From Martinezella lusitana (GTDB lineage: Bacteria > Pseudomonadota > Alphaproteobacteria > Rhizobiales > Rhizobiaceae), in contig NZ_JAFEVL010000020.1 in assembly GCF_016901135.1 (NCBI RefSeq), forward strand, positions 372,001 to 436,000: DNA of 64,000 bases, read 5' to 3'. The notes below the pieces were generated by a model that was not told the origin of the DNA, searched no databases, and saw nothing but the letters and a program-made list of their open reading frames with translations. This document shows positions 7,941 through 16,562 of the stretch, one piece after another. The translations under genes were made by a program, and so were the position numbers. Each line of letters begins with the position of its first letter. The first letter of the stretch is position 1.

Positions 7941-8717
7941 ATGGCTGAGAAGGGATATTTTGTCTGGTACGAACTGATGACCACCGACATGGCGGCGGCA
8001 GAGGCTTTCTACCGCAAGGTTGTCGGCTGGGACGCGGAGGACGCCGGCATGCCGGATGTCGGCATGGCCTACACGCTGTTCAGCGCCGGTGCGGGTCCCG
8101 TCGCCGGATTGATGGTGCTGCCTGAAGAGGCGAAGGCCATGGGGACGCCCCCCTGCTGGACCGGCTATATCGGCGTGCCTAACGTCGATGAGGCCGCCAA
8201 GACCATCAGCGCGAAGGGCGGCAAGGTCTACCGCGAGCCGACGGATATTCCGGGCATCGGCCGGTTCGCCGTGGTGGCCGATCCCTATGGAGCCGCTTTC
8301 TGCATCTTCACGCCACTGCCCGGGCAGGATTGGGGTCCGTCGGAGCCTGCCGCTGCCGGCTATATCGGCTGGCATGAACTTTATGCCGGCGACGGCCAGA
8401 AGGCCTTCGATTTCTATTGCGAGATGTTCGGCTGGGAATCGAGCTCCGACTTCGACATGGGCCCGATGGGCACGTACAAGATCTTCAAGATCGGTGATCG
8501 GGACTTCGGCGGCATCATGACCAAGCCGGCGGAAATGCCGGTGCCGGCCTGGAATTTCTACATCAATGTGCCGGCGATCGATGCGGCGATCACGCGTATC
8601 AGCGAGGGCGGCGGCGTGATCGTCAACGGCCCGATGGAGGTTCCCGGCGGTAGCTGGATCGTCCAGGCCACCGACCCGCAGGGAGCGTTTTTCTCCCTGG
8701 TCGCGCCGATACGGTGA
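7941..8717 (+). CDS. VOC-family (glyoxalase-like) protein with two domains
   Basis: A 258-residue protein with two tandem vicinal-oxygen-chelate modules, each opening with an F.WYEL- or GWHEL-type strand (FVWYELMTTDMAAAEAFY and YIGWHELYAGDGQKAFDFY) and closing with D.PQGA.F (ADPYGAAFCIF and TDPQGAFFSL). Such proteins bind a metal and act on small molecules or bind hydrophobic drugs; this variant is usually annotated only as VOC family. A GGAGAG lies upstream of ATG 7941. The stop codon runs directly into a RIME-like palindrome shared with the convergent HerA-like gene. The substrate is unknown. Confidence 0.88.
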   Translation: MAEKGYFVWYELMTTDMAAAEAFYRKVVGWDAEDAGMPDVGMAYTLFSAGAGPVAGLMVLPEEAKAMGTPPCWTGYIGVPNVDEAAKTISAKGGKVYREPTDIPGIGRFAVVADPYGAAFCIFTPLPGQDWGPSEPAAAGYIGWHELYAGDGQKAFDFYCEMFGWESSSDFDMGPMGTYKIFKIGDRDFGGIMTKPAEMPVPAWNFYINVPAIDAAITRISEGGGVIVNGPMEVPGGSWIVQATDPQGAFFSLVAPIR

Positions 8718-8846
8718 TCTCTACCCTCCCCTTGAGGGGGAGGGTCGGCCCAAAGGCCGGGGTGGGGTGATCTCCAAGTTTGCGGCATGTCACCCCCACC
8801 CGCGGCTTTGCCGCGACCTCCCACCTCAAGGGGGAGGTGTCGATCT
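8716..8846. repeat. RIME-like palindrome between convergent genes
   Basis: Two inverted arms of about 57 bp share the order GATC, a CCTCCCC-TTGA-GGGGAGG type hairpin, a GGCC-AAAG-GCC hairpin and GGTGGGG-TGA. The arms cover roughly 8716-8775 and 8788-8846. Both flanking genes end inside the element, so it probably works as a two-way transcription end. Its sequence differs from the palindrome at 701-888 but the architecture is similar. Confidence 0.78.
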
Positions 8847-10359
8847 ACCGCTTCAAGCTTCCCAGAATCCCCCGGACCAGAGCGCGGCCGACTTGCGTCG
8901 CGACCGTACGCGCCATGCTTTTCATCGTTGCTTCCAGGATCGTCTCGCGCTGATAGCCGGAGCGGCCGCGGCCTGCCGGCTTATTGCTGTCTCCGCCGAA
9001 GCCGGGGAGTGTCCAGCCATCGCCTGCGCTATCGCTCTGCGGCACGGCTGCCTTGCGGGCACGTTCGGTCAGGATTTCATAGGCGGATTCGCGATCGATC
9101 GTCTGGTCGTAGAGGCCGGCGACCGGGCTCGCATGGATGATTGCCTGACGCTCGGCATCGCTCACCGGGCCGATGCGGCCGGATGGCGGGCGGATCAGCG
9201 TGCGCTCGACGATCGACGGGGCACCCTTGCCCTCGAGCATCGAAACCAGCGCTTCGCCCGTGCCGAGCATGGTGATGACCTCGGCGCAGTCGAAGGCGGG
9301 ATTGGGCCGGAATGTCGAGGCTGCGGTCTGCACGGCTTTCTGCTCACGCGGCGAATAGGCGCGCAGCGCATGCTGCACACGGTTGCCGAGCTGCGCCAGC
9401 ACCGTTTCCGGCACATCGAGCGGGTTCTGCGTCACGAAATAGACGCCGACGCCCTTGGAGCGGATCAGGCGCACCACCTGCTCGACACGCTCGATCAGCA
9501 CCTTGGGCGCGTCGTTGAAGAGCAGATGCGCCTCATCGAAGAAGAAGACGAGCTTCGGCTTTTCCGGATCGCCGACCTCAGGCAGTTCCTCGAAGAGCTC
9601 CGACAGCAGCCAGAGCAGGAAGGTGGCATAGAGGCGCGGGTTCATCATCAGCTTGTCGGCAGCCAGCACCGAGACCTGCCCGTAGCCGTCGTTGCTGACG
9701 CGCATGATGTCGGAAATTTTCAGCGCCGGTTCGCCGAAGAAGTTCTCAGCTCCCTGCTGTTCCAGCACGAGAAGCGATCGCTGGAGCGAGCCGACTGACG
9801 ATTTTGAGATCAGGCCGTATTTGCTGGAAAGCTCGCTGGCGTTTTCGCCCATGTAGTTCAGCAGCGCCTGGAAATCCTTGAGGTCGAGCAGCGCCAGGCC
9901 ATTTTCATCGGCGATCTTGAAGGCGATGTTGAGCACGCCCTCCTGCGCCTCCGAAGCGTCCATCAGGCGCGCAAGCAGCAGTGGACCCATCTCGGCGATG
10001 GTCGTGCGCACGCGGTGGCCCTTCTCGCCGTAGAGATCCCAGAAGATGACCGGGAACTGATCGAATTCATAAGGGGACAGGCCGATCTCCTCGGCTCGCT
10101 TCAGCAGGAAATCCTTGGCCTCGCCCTTGACCGCAATGCCGGAGAGGTCGCCCTTGATGTCGGCGCAGAACACAGGCACGCCGGCCTTGGAAAATCCTTC
10201 CGCCAGCACCTGCAGCGTCACGGTCTTGCCGGTGCCTGTCGCACCGGTGACGAGGCCGTGGCGATTGCCGAATTTCAGCGTCAGAAATTCGTCCTTGTTG
10301 ATGCTTTCATCCGGATTGCGGCTGGCGCCGACGAAAATCTGTCCGTCCTGCTGCGGCAT
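8845..10359 (-). CDS. HerA-like P-loop ATPase (DUF853, YjgR family)
   Basis: A 504-residue ATPase of the DUF853/YjgR family, a branch of the HerA/FtsK superfamily. The start MPQQDGQIFVGASRNPD is followed by Walker A in GLVTGATGTGKTVTLQ (about residues 35-45) and a Walker B-like KLVFFFDEAHLLFNDAP. An Arg-rich sensor region (LIRSKGVGVYFVTQNPLDVP) follows. The minus-strand start at 10359 has GGGAG 9 nt upstream; a longer start would add 11 poorly supported residues. The family's cellular role is not settled; DNA translocation or helicase activity is inferred from its relatives. It stands alone. Confidence 0.9.
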   Translation of the reverse strand: MPQQDGQIFVGASRNPDESINKDEFLTLKFGNRHGLVTGATGTGKTVTLQVLAEGFSKAGVPVFCADIKGDLSGIAVKGEAKDFLLKRAEEIGLSPYEFDQFPVIFWDLYGEKGHRVRTTIAEMGPLLLARLMDASEAQEGVLNIAFKIADENGLALLDLKDFQALLNYMGENASELSSKYGLISKSSVGSLQRSLLVLEQQGAENFFGEPALKISDIMRVSNDGYGQVSVLAADKLMMNPRLYATFLLWLLSELFEELPEVGDPEKPKLVFFFDEAHLLFNDAPKVLIERVEQVVRLIRSKGVGVYFVTQNPLDVPETVLAQLGNRVQHALRAYSPREQKAVQTAASTFRPNPAFDCAEVITMLGTGEALVSMLEGKGAPSIVERTLIRPPSGRIGPVSDAERQAIIHASPVAGLYDQTIDRESAYEILTERARKAAVPQSDSAGDGWTLPGFGGDSNKPAGRGRSGYQRETILEATMKSMARTVATQVGRALVRGILGSLKR

Positions 10360-10452
10360 GGTGTCGTCTCCCTCTGGGCGGCGGCACAGCAACGTTTAAG
10401 GGTTGCCAGGGCCGTTCATCGATTTGTCCTGACACTGTTATAAGAACTGACT

Positions 10453-10557
10453 TGAACGGGGACAACCATTCGCGTCACGGTTATGCTTCTGGTAGTATAA
10501 CGAGGTCCGGCGCGGCTTGTGTCGGTTGCCCCGTTCAGTTACGTTGACGTTAACGTC
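10453..10557. promoter_or_regulatory. Inverted-repeat-rich divergent promoter region
   Basis: Two widely spaced inverted arms, TGAACGGGGACAACC (10453-10467) and GGTTGCCCCGTTCA (10524-10537), match except for one inserted base. A separate perfect palindrome GACGTTAACGTC lies at 10546-10557, 20 bp before the next start codon. They sit between the HerA-like gene and the divergent gene at 10577 and may be operators. Confidence 0.4.
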
Positions 10558-10576
10558 GAAAAGGCAGGAGGCCAAA

Positions 10577-10972
10577 GTGAACGAAGTTATTGATCAGATC
10601 GCAACCAAAGCCGGCATTGCTCCTGATCTCGCAGAGAAGGCCGTTGGCATGATCCTCGGCTTTCTGCAACGCGAGGCTCCCGATGGCCCCGTCACCAAGA
10701 TGATCGAATCGATCCCCGGCGCTTCTGATCTCGTTGCGCAGTATAACGGCGAAGAAACGTCCGGCGGTGGCCTGCTCGGTGGCCTCCTTAGTGCCGTTGG
10801 CGGCGGTGGCGGCCTCATGGCGCTCGGCCAGCAGTTGATGAGCAGCGGCCTCAGCATGGGCGAGATTACCTCGCTCGCCAAGGAAACGATCGCAACCGCC
10901 CGCCAGCATGCCGGCGACGAAGTGGTCGACCAGGTCGTCGACTCCGTTCCGGGCTTGCACCAGTTCCTCTGA
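10577..10972 (+). CDS. Small Gly-rich conserved protein, function unknown
   Basis: Encodes 131 residues from a GTG start at 10577 (V/MNEVIDQIATKAG), chosen because AGGAGG ends 6 nt upstream; an upstream start would add 20 unlikely residues. The N-terminal helix pair (IAPDLAEKAVGMILGFLQRE) leads to a Gly-rich, hydrophobic middle (GGGLLGGLLSAVGGGGGLM) and a helical C terminus (ITSLAKETIATARQHAGDEVVDQVV). No signal peptide is evident. I do not recognise a characterised family. The layout, with a helical domain around a glycine zipper-like core, could suit membrane association or oligomerisation, but this is a guess. Confidence 0.8.
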   Translation: MNEVIDQIATKAGIAPDLAEKAVGMILGFLQREAPDGPVTKMIESIPGASDLVAQYNGEETSGGGLLGGLLSAVGGGGGLMALGQQLMSSGLSMGEITSLAKETIATARQHAGDEVVDQVVDSVPGLHQFL

Positions 10973-11132
10973 GGTAGGTAAGGCCTTTCCGGAAAGCTCG
11001 GAGAGGCCGGCAGCCAGCGGTGCGCCTCGACTTTTGCGGGCGCTGCAAGCAAGCGATAGTCTAATCTTCATGTCTTCCGGCCTTCGCCATCCCTTGTGAG
11101 GCGAGGGCCGTGGCTTTTGGGGAGGTCGCCTC

Positions 11133-12488
11133 ATGTCCGTCAGTGCTATTCCCTCCCTTTTGCCGAGGGGGCCGGGTCATCGTTTCGTCCTGTACGGCGA
11201 TTCCTGCTCCGGCGTTCCGGGCGCCCTGCATGAAGGGACCTTTGCTGCCGTCAACGCAGTCTTGCGCCGGCTCGATCCGCCGCCGGAATTCATTCTGTTT
11301 CCGGGCGACGAGATCATCGGACTGACGGCCGATCCGGAAGTGCTTCGGGCGCAATGGCGGCATTGGCTCGATCATGAAATGGCATGGCTCGACCGGCAGG
11401 CGACGCCGCTTTGGCACACCACCGGCAACCACACGACCTATGACGACATGAGCGAGCGGGTGTTCCGCGAGGTGCTGCAGTTGCCGGAAAACGGGCCGCC
11501 GGGGCAGGAGGGATTGTCCTATTGGGTCCGCCGCGGCGATCTTCTACTGGTCTTCGTCCATACGCTATGGACCGGCCTCGGCGGCGAGGGACATGTCGAG
11601 ACGGAATGGCTCGAGGCGACGCTGAGGAAGCATGCCGACATCAGGTACAAGATCGTCCTCGGCCATCATCCGGTCTTCCCGGTCAACGGCTTTTCCGGTG
11701 CCTACCAACGCGAAATCGGTCCCGAATATGCCGGGCGATTCTGGGATATTCTCGTGGAAGCCGATGTGCTGGCCTATGTCTGCAGCCATATGCTCGTCTT
11801 CGACGTCCAGGTGCATCGCGGCGTCCTGCAGCTCTGCACGGCAGGGGCAGGCACCGCCCATCGGATGCCGGAGGACGTGGAATATCTGCATTGCATCCAG
11901 GCTGCACTTGATGCGGACGGGTTTCGCTATCAGGTGCTGGATACCGAGGGCGCGGTTCGCGAGCAGCTGCAATGGCCTTTCAAACCAGCCGGATATTGGC
12001 GGAACCTGCCGCCCGGATTGCATGTGGCCGGCTTCAGTGGCTCCAGAGGCTCACACAACATCGTCGAACTGCGGACTACCGGGCTCATGGCGGACAAGGC
12101 GCATGCACCGGCGCAAACGCTCTTCTCCGCCTTCGATCCTCAAACCATCGCCCCATTGTGGCTCGGCCTGCGCGGCCCGCATCAGACCTTGACCCTGATC
12201 CTCGGCCGCAAACCCGGTCGCAGCCCGCATTATTGGTTCGGCCCCGATCTTGTCCCCGGCCAGCCTTTCGATATCGACATCGCCTTGCATGCCGGCATGG
12301 GACCGGGCGGCATGCTCTATCGCATGCACGGCGATCATCGATGGAGCTCGTTCCATGGAGCCTCCGCAACCGGCCTCGAACATATGGTCTGGCCGGCGCA
12401 ATGGAGCGTGGGACATGGCCAGGGCGGTCCGGCCGATCGCCCTTTCATGGGTCGCGGGCTCGGTGTTCAACTTGGATACGAAGCCTAG
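11133..12488 (+). CDS. Metallophosphoesterase-like protein with extra C-terminal domain
   Basis: A 451-residue protein. The N-terminal 250 residues carry calcineurin-type phosphoesterase motifs in order: a GDSCSG motif I, FPGDEIIGL, TGNHTTYDD (motif III), VLGHHPVFP and a late SHMLVFDVQ that replaces the usual GHxH. The remaining 180 residues look beta-rich (FDPQTIAPLWLGLRGPHQ, PHYWFGPDLVPGQPFDIDI) and match nothing I can name. GGGGAGG 7 nt before ATG 11133 supports the start. No signal peptide is seen. It is followed 88 bp later by a nitrilase-family gene, a likely operon partner. Substrate unknown; the altered metal motifs make activity uncertain. Confidence 0.8.
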   Translation: MSVSAIPSLLPRGPGHRFVLYGDSCSGVPGALHEGTFAAVNAVLRRLDPPPEFILFPGDEIIGLTADPEVLRAQWRHWLDHEMAWLDRQATPLWHTTGNHTTYDDMSERVFREVLQLPENGPPGQEGLSYWVRRGDLLLVFVHTLWTGLGGEGHVETEWLEATLRKHADIRYKIVLGHHPVFPVNGFSGAYQREIGPEYAGRFWDILVEADVLAYVCSHMLVFDVQVHRGVLQLCTAGAGTAHRMPEDVEYLHCIQAALDADGFRYQVLDTEGAVREQLQWPFKPAGYWRNLPPGLHVAGFSGSRGSHNIVELRTTGLMADKAHAPAQTLFSAFDPQTIAPLWLGLRGPHQTLTLILGRKPGRSPHYWFGPDLVPGQPFDIDIALHAGMGPGGMLYRMHGDHRWSSFHGASATGLEHMVWPAQWSVGHGQGGPADRPFMGRGLGVQLGYEA

Positions 12489-12576
12489 CGCCAAACAGAC
12501 AAGTGCTCGGCTCCCTGCCATTCCTCAGTCTGCTAAGCTGTCAGCCTGAGCGAGTCGGAGGCGGGGAGGTGTTGGC

Positions 12577-13440
12577 ATGGCGAAATGGGATGGCGCCTAT
12601 ACTTGGCACAAGCGGCCGTCGGCTGTCGGGGCGCCGGAGCGGCTGCGGGTGGCGACGTGCCAGATCCCCGTCAGCCATGATATCGCAGCGAATACGACGC
12701 AGATTCTGTCTCTGATAGAAGCGGCCGCGAAAGCCGGCGCGGATGTCGCGCATTTCCCGGAATGCGCTTTGTCCGGCTATGGCTCTGCCAATTGGCCTGA
12801 TTGGACCGGCTTCGACTGGGCGGCCCTTCAAGAAGCACTGGAATCGGTCCGATCGGCCGCGCGTGCGCATCGCGTTTGGATCGTGGCCGGCTGCGTGCAC
12901 CGTGACGAGGCCATCGGGCGGAAATTCAACTCCGTCTATGTCGTGGATCGCGATGGCAATCTCGTCGGCCGCTATGACAAGCGTTGTTGCTCGGCCAATG
13001 ATTTGCGCGCTTTCGAACTGGGCCGTCGGCAGCTCGTTCTCGACATTGACGGCGTTGCCTGCGGCTTCCTCATTTGCCGCGATTGGAGCTATCCCGAGGT
13101 TTGGCGGGAATATGAGGGACGTGTCGAGCTGGTCTTTCATTCCGCCTGTGCCGATGGACAAGGCCGCGACAAGAACGAGACGCACACCATCCCCGCATTG
13201 ATGCAGGCCTATGGCAGGCAATATCTCTATGCGGTCAGCTCTTCCAATTCCTGCCGGCAAAGCCAGGACTATCCGAGCCTCTGGATCGAGCGTGGCGGAT
13301 ACATGGGCGGCCAGGCCACGCGCCATGAAGCGGGCTTCACGATCAATGCACTTGCCGACGACCCGGAACAGGACCGCTTCTTCGCCGCGGTGCTGGAATC
13401 GCATCGCGCAGAGCGGATTTTATACGGCTTGGCCGAATAA
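12577..13440 (+). CDS. Carbon-nitrogen hydrolase (nitrilase superfamily)
   Basis: A 287-residue nitrilase-superfamily amidohydrolase with the full catalytic triad: Glu62 in HFPECALSGYG, Lys135 in GRYDKRCCS and Cys167 in GFLICRDWSYPE. Enzymes of this class cleave amides, N-carbamoyl groups or nitriles in the cytoplasm; the sequence does not show which. A GGGGAGG lies upstream of ATG 12577. The spacing to the preceding phosphoesterase-like gene suggests co-transcription. A G/C-rich hairpin at 13454-13481 separates it from the convergent zwf gene. Confidence 0.9.
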   Translation: MAKWDGAYTWHKRPSAVGAPERLRVATCQIPVSHDIAANTTQILSLIEAAAKAGADVAHFPECALSGYGSANWPDWTGFDWAALQEALESVRSAARAHRVWIVAGCVHRDEAIGRKFNSVYVVDRDGNLVGRYDKRCCSANDLRAFELGRRQLVLDIDGVACGFLICRDWSYPEVWREYEGRVELVFHSACADGQGRDKNETHTIPALMQAYGRQYLYAVSSSNSCRQSQDYPSLWIERGGYMGGQATRHEAGFTINALADDPEQDRFFAAVLESHRAERILYGLAE

Positions 13441-13453
13441 TGAGTAGATCGGC

Positions 13454-13481
13454 CGGGCCGGCATCCATCGATACCGGCCCG
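13454..13481. terminator. Hairpin between convergent hydrolase and zwf genes
   Basis: CGGGCCGG and CCGGCCCG form a perfect 8-bp stem around a 12-nt loop in the 48-bp gap between two convergent genes. It can serve both strands, although no clear T-run follows. Confidence 0.55.
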
Positions 13482-13488
13482 TGCACAT

Positions 13489-15009
13489 TCAAACCGTCTT
13501 GCTACCCGGTTTATCGTCCGGCTGATGCCAGGAGCGGCCGTCGCGTCCGATGAGTTCATCGGCGCAGGCCGGGCCCATGCTGCCGGGGGCGTAGGGATCG
13601 GGCTTGCCGCCCTCGGCCCAGAGATCGAGGAAGGGCTGCACGGCCGCCCAGCCGGCTTCGATGCCATCGGCGCGCTGGAACAGCGTCTGGTCGCCGACGA
13701 AAAGCTCGTAGAACAGGCTTTCGTAGCCCGTCTGCTTGCCGATGTCGAAACGGTCGGCATAGCGGAAATCGAGCGAAACCGGCGCTGTTTTCAAGACAAG
13801 TCCCGGCGATTTGATCGAGATTTCCATGTCCAGCCCTTCGTCGGGCTGCACCTGGATGATCAGCTTGTTCGGCGGCAGTTCGGGACGCGAGCCATGGCGG
13901 GGGAATTGTGCGAAGGGCACCTGACGGAAGGTGATGACCACCTCCGTATCGCGTGCCTTCATCGCCTTGCCGGTGCGCAGGTAGAAAGGAACGCCCGCCC
14001 AGCGCCAGGTGTCGACCAGGAGCTTCAGCGCCACGAAGGTTTCGGTGTGGCTGTCGGGCGCAACATCGGCGGTCTCTGTGAAGGCTGGCAGATCCCTACC
14101 GGCGATCGGACCGGCGGCATAAGCACCGCGCACGCCGTTTTTGGCCGCATCCTCATGCGAATAAAGGCGTAGAGCCTTCAGGACCTTGCCTTTTTCGTTG
14201 CGGATCGCTTCCGCGTCGAAGCTGTTCGGCGGCTCCATCGCCACCATCGCCAGAAGCTGGAAGAGATGGTTGGGCACCATGTCGCGCAATGCGCCGGTCG
14301 CGTCGTAGAATTTGCCGCGCGTGCCGACATCGACAACTTCCGCCGCGGTGATCTGGACATGATCGATATAATTGTTGTTCCAGAGCGCCTCGATCATCAT
14401 GTTCGCGAAGCGCGTCGTCATGATGTTCTGCACCGTTTCCTTGCCGAGGAAATGGTCGATGCGATAGATCTGGCTTTCCGCCACATGGTTCAGCAGCCGC
14501 GCGTTCAGCGCTTGCGCCGAGGCGAGATCATGGCCGAAGGGCTTTTCGATCGCGATGCGGCGGAATGCGCCGGTTGCCTCGTTGGTCAATCCGTTTTCGG
14601 AAAGCTTTTCGGCGATGTCGCCAAAGAACTGCGGCGGCACGGCGAAATAGAAGGCTGCATTGGCGCTCGGCGCATGGGCGAGATGCTCTGCGATTTCTTT
14701 GTAGACGGCATTCTGGGTGAAGTCGCCGGAGATATAGCTGATGCGCTTGCGCAGGCTCTGCCATGCCGCCTTCCGTTCCGAGTCCTCCATGTCGCCGGAG
14801 GTTTTCAGAAAGGATTCCAGCCGCTCCAGCAACATGTCGACGCCGCCGGCTTCGATGCCGATGCCGAGGATACGCAGATCCTCTCCGACGAGGCCGCTGC
14901 GGGTCATGTTGATCAAAGTCGGGATGAGCAGCCGCCGGGTGAGATCGCCGGCGGCGCCGAAGATCACGAAGGTCAGCGGCGGTGCCGGTGCGACGTCGGG
15001 GGTGCTCAT
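13489..15009 (-). CDS. zwf: Glucose-6-phosphate 1-dehydrogenase
   Basis: A 506-residue glucose-6-phosphate dehydrogenase, producing 6-phosphogluconolactone and NAD(P)H for the Entner-Doudoroff or pentose phosphate route. Visible landmarks are the nucleotide-binding FGAAGDLTRRLL at the N terminus, EKPFGHD, the catalytic signature RIDHFLGKE and FYLRTGKAM. The gene stands alone, without the pgl and edd genes that accompany the main zwf in rhizobia, so it may be a second isozyme. The C terminus ends in a short charged tail (DDKPGSKTV). Confidence 0.93.
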   Translation of the reverse strand: MSTPDVAPAPPLTFVIFGAAGDLTRRLLIPTLINMTRSGLVGEDLRILGIGIEAGGVDMLLERLESFLKTSGDMEDSERKAAWQSLRKRISYISGDFTQNAVYKEIAEHLAHAPSANAAFYFAVPPQFFGDIAEKLSENGLTNEATGAFRRIAIEKPFGHDLASAQALNARLLNHVAESQIYRIDHFLGKETVQNIMTTRFANMMIEALWNNNYIDHVQITAAEVVDVGTRGKFYDATGALRDMVPNHLFQLLAMVAMEPPNSFDAEAIRNEKGKVLKALRLYSHEDAAKNGVRGAYAAGPIAGRDLPAFTETADVAPDSHTETFVALKLLVDTWRWAGVPFYLRTGKAMKARDTEVVITFRQVPFAQFPRHGSRPELPPNKLIIQVQPDEGLDMEISIKSPGLVLKTAPVSLDFRYADRFDIGKQTGYESLFYELFVGDQTLFQRADGIEAGWAAVQPFLDLWAEGGKPDPYAPGSMGPACADELIGRDGRSWHQPDDKPGSKTV

Positions 15010-15138
15010 GCGTGTACCTCGGCCAAGCGGATGAACATCGGGTTTCTGGATGACATGGGGGTATCTCCTCAGACCTGTAGCAGTTTTTGCGTTGGCTGCC
15101 GCTGTTCTAGCGCGGGCTGGCGTCGGTTGTCGATGGGA

Positions 15139-15426
15139 TCAAGCAGGGTCTTTCGGCGGCCATTGGCGGGCTGTGTGCACCAACGCGAGTATCCAGATTT
15201 CATCGCCTGCAATTTCGTAGACGAGTCGATAATTCCGATGGACGACATATTCGCGCGTTCCCTCGATTACGCCCGCACGGCCCATTTGGGGTATTCGGCC
15301 CAACCGTTCCCCAGCGTGGCTGAACAATTCATCCATGCGCAACGCTGCGGCTTGGTTATCGTTTATGATGTATTGAAAAATGTCGAGACGATCCAGTTCT
15401 GCCTGCGGAGTCCAGATGACCCTCAT
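15139..15426 (-). CDS. parE: ParE/RelE-family toxin
   Basis: A 95-residue RelE/ParE-superfamily toxin (MRVIWTPQAELDRLDIFQYI), with the conserved central GRAGVIEGTREYVV and the C-terminal YRLVYEIAGDEIWILALVHTARQWP strand block. ParE members poison gyrase and RelE members cleave mRNA; the sequence pattern fits ParE better. It overlaps the upstream antitoxin gene by 4 nt (ATGA), the usual coupled arrangement. Both genes look intact. Confidence 0.9.
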   Translation of the reverse strand: MRVIWTPQAELDRLDIFQYIINDNQAAALRMDELFSHAGERLGRIPQMGRAGVIEGTREYVVHRNYRLVYEIAGDEIWILALVHTARQWPPKDPA

Positions 15427-15704
15427 CGAGATCCGCTTCTGAGCTGGTTGCGAAGAGTGGAAAAGGTGGCTTCTACCTCTTCATTCGAGCGGCCTTGGCC
15501 GGCCCGCATTGATGCTCGAGCGATTTTCACTTTTTCTCGAAGAAACGCTTCATATGCAGGCTCGTCGTGCTGCCTGCCGACGTAATCTCGAAGAAGTTCG
15601 CTGACGATCTCTGCCGCTGGCCTGTGTGCGGACTCTGCCGCAGCCAGGAACTCGGCGTGAAGTTCAGGGTCGAGGCTGATCTCAAATACGGCTTGTTTGG
15701 GCAT
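15423..15704 (-). CDS. Ribbon-helix-helix antitoxin partner of ParE-like toxin
   Basis: A 93-residue antitoxin. The N-terminal ribbon-helix-helix is visible (AVFEISLDPELHAEFLAAAE... AAEIVSELLRDYVG, residues 5-42), followed by a charged C-terminal toxin-binding tail. The start at 15704 has GAGGA 8 nt upstream; a longer frame to 15755 lacks such support. It should bind the operon promoter and the toxin encoded directly downstream. Specific operator repeats were not obvious. Confidence 0.87.
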   Translation of the reverse strand: MPKQAVFEISLDPELHAEFLAAAESAHRPAAEIVSELLRDYVGRQHDEPAYEAFLREKVKIARASMRAGQGRSNEEVEATFSTLRNQLRSGSR

Positions 15705-15776
15705 GTCCGATCCTCGATGCGAGTGCGATCCAGTATAATCGGCACCGGACCGCATTCAAGTCGCAAGGTTGGAAGT

Positions 15777-16547
15777 CTACTTTTTCACCGCCACCAGAAA
15801 CAGCCGCGGGAAGCGCAACAGCACCTTGCCGTCCACAAGCGGCGGATAGGCCTTTTCGATGTGCTTCAGATACTCGGCCGTGAAGGCATCCCGGTGCTCG
15901 GCGCCGGCATGATCGAGATAGGGCCGCAGGCCCGTGCCCTTGACCCACTCGACGATGGCAGCAGCATTCTCCAGCGCGTGATTGTAGTTGGTATGCCAGA
16001 TATCGACGCGCGCCGACTTGCCGATCAGCCTGTTATAATAGACCGAAGGCGTGGGAAGGGGATTGCGGCGCACGCTCTTCTTGGCAAAGGCGTCGCTCCA
16101 GGGGCCGTTCTTTGCGGTTTCCTCCATCATCAGATGGCTAAGCTCGGTGAGATTATCGGGCATCTGGATGGCAAGCACGCCACCGGGCTTCAGCCCGTCC
16201 ATCAGATGATCGAAAATCTCGAGATGATCGGGCAGCCACTGAAAGACGGCGTTGGCAAAGAGCAAATCGACGGGTGTCTCGGGGCGCCAGGTCGCGAGAT
16301 CGGCCTTGACGAAAGTCGTGCCGGGCATGCGCTTGCGCGCCGCTTCCAGCATGTTCTCATCGCTGTCGAGACCGGTGACACCGGCGGCTCCGTAACGCTC
16401 GACAATCAATTCCGTCGAATTTGCGGGGCCGCAACCGAGATCGATGGCTCGTTCGATGCGCTCCAGAGGCACCTGCGCCAGGAGATCGCGCGCGGGACGC
16501 GTGCGTTCATCCTCGAATTTCACATATTGGCCGGCAGACCATGCCAT
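15777..16547 (-). CDS. tam: Trans-aconitate 2-methyltransferase
   Basis: A 256-residue SAM-dependent methyltransferase that methylates trans-aconitate, an inhibitor of aconitase, at a carboxylate. The start [23 protein letters not shown] is characteristic of Tam, as are the SAM motif [15 protein letters not shown], the [12 protein letters not shown] block and the C-terminal [17 protein letters not shown] lies 8 nt upstream. It follows the TerC-CBS gene by 15 bp on the same strand and is likely co-transcribed with it. Confidence 0.92.
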   Translation of the reverse strand: MAWSAGQYVKFEDERTRPARDLLAQVPLERIERAIDLGCGPANSTELIVERYGAAGVTGLDSDENMLEAARKRMPGTTFVKADLATWRPETPVDLLFANAVFQWLPDHLEIFDHLMDGLKPGGVLAIQMPDNLTELSHLMMEETAKNGPWSDAFAKKSVRRNPLPTPSVYYNRLIGKSARVDIWHTNYNHALENAAAIVEWVKGTGLRPYLDHAGAEHRDAFTAEYLKHIEKAYPPLVDGKVLLRFPRLFLVAVKK

Positions 16548-16562
16548 GAGCGTATCCTCTTC

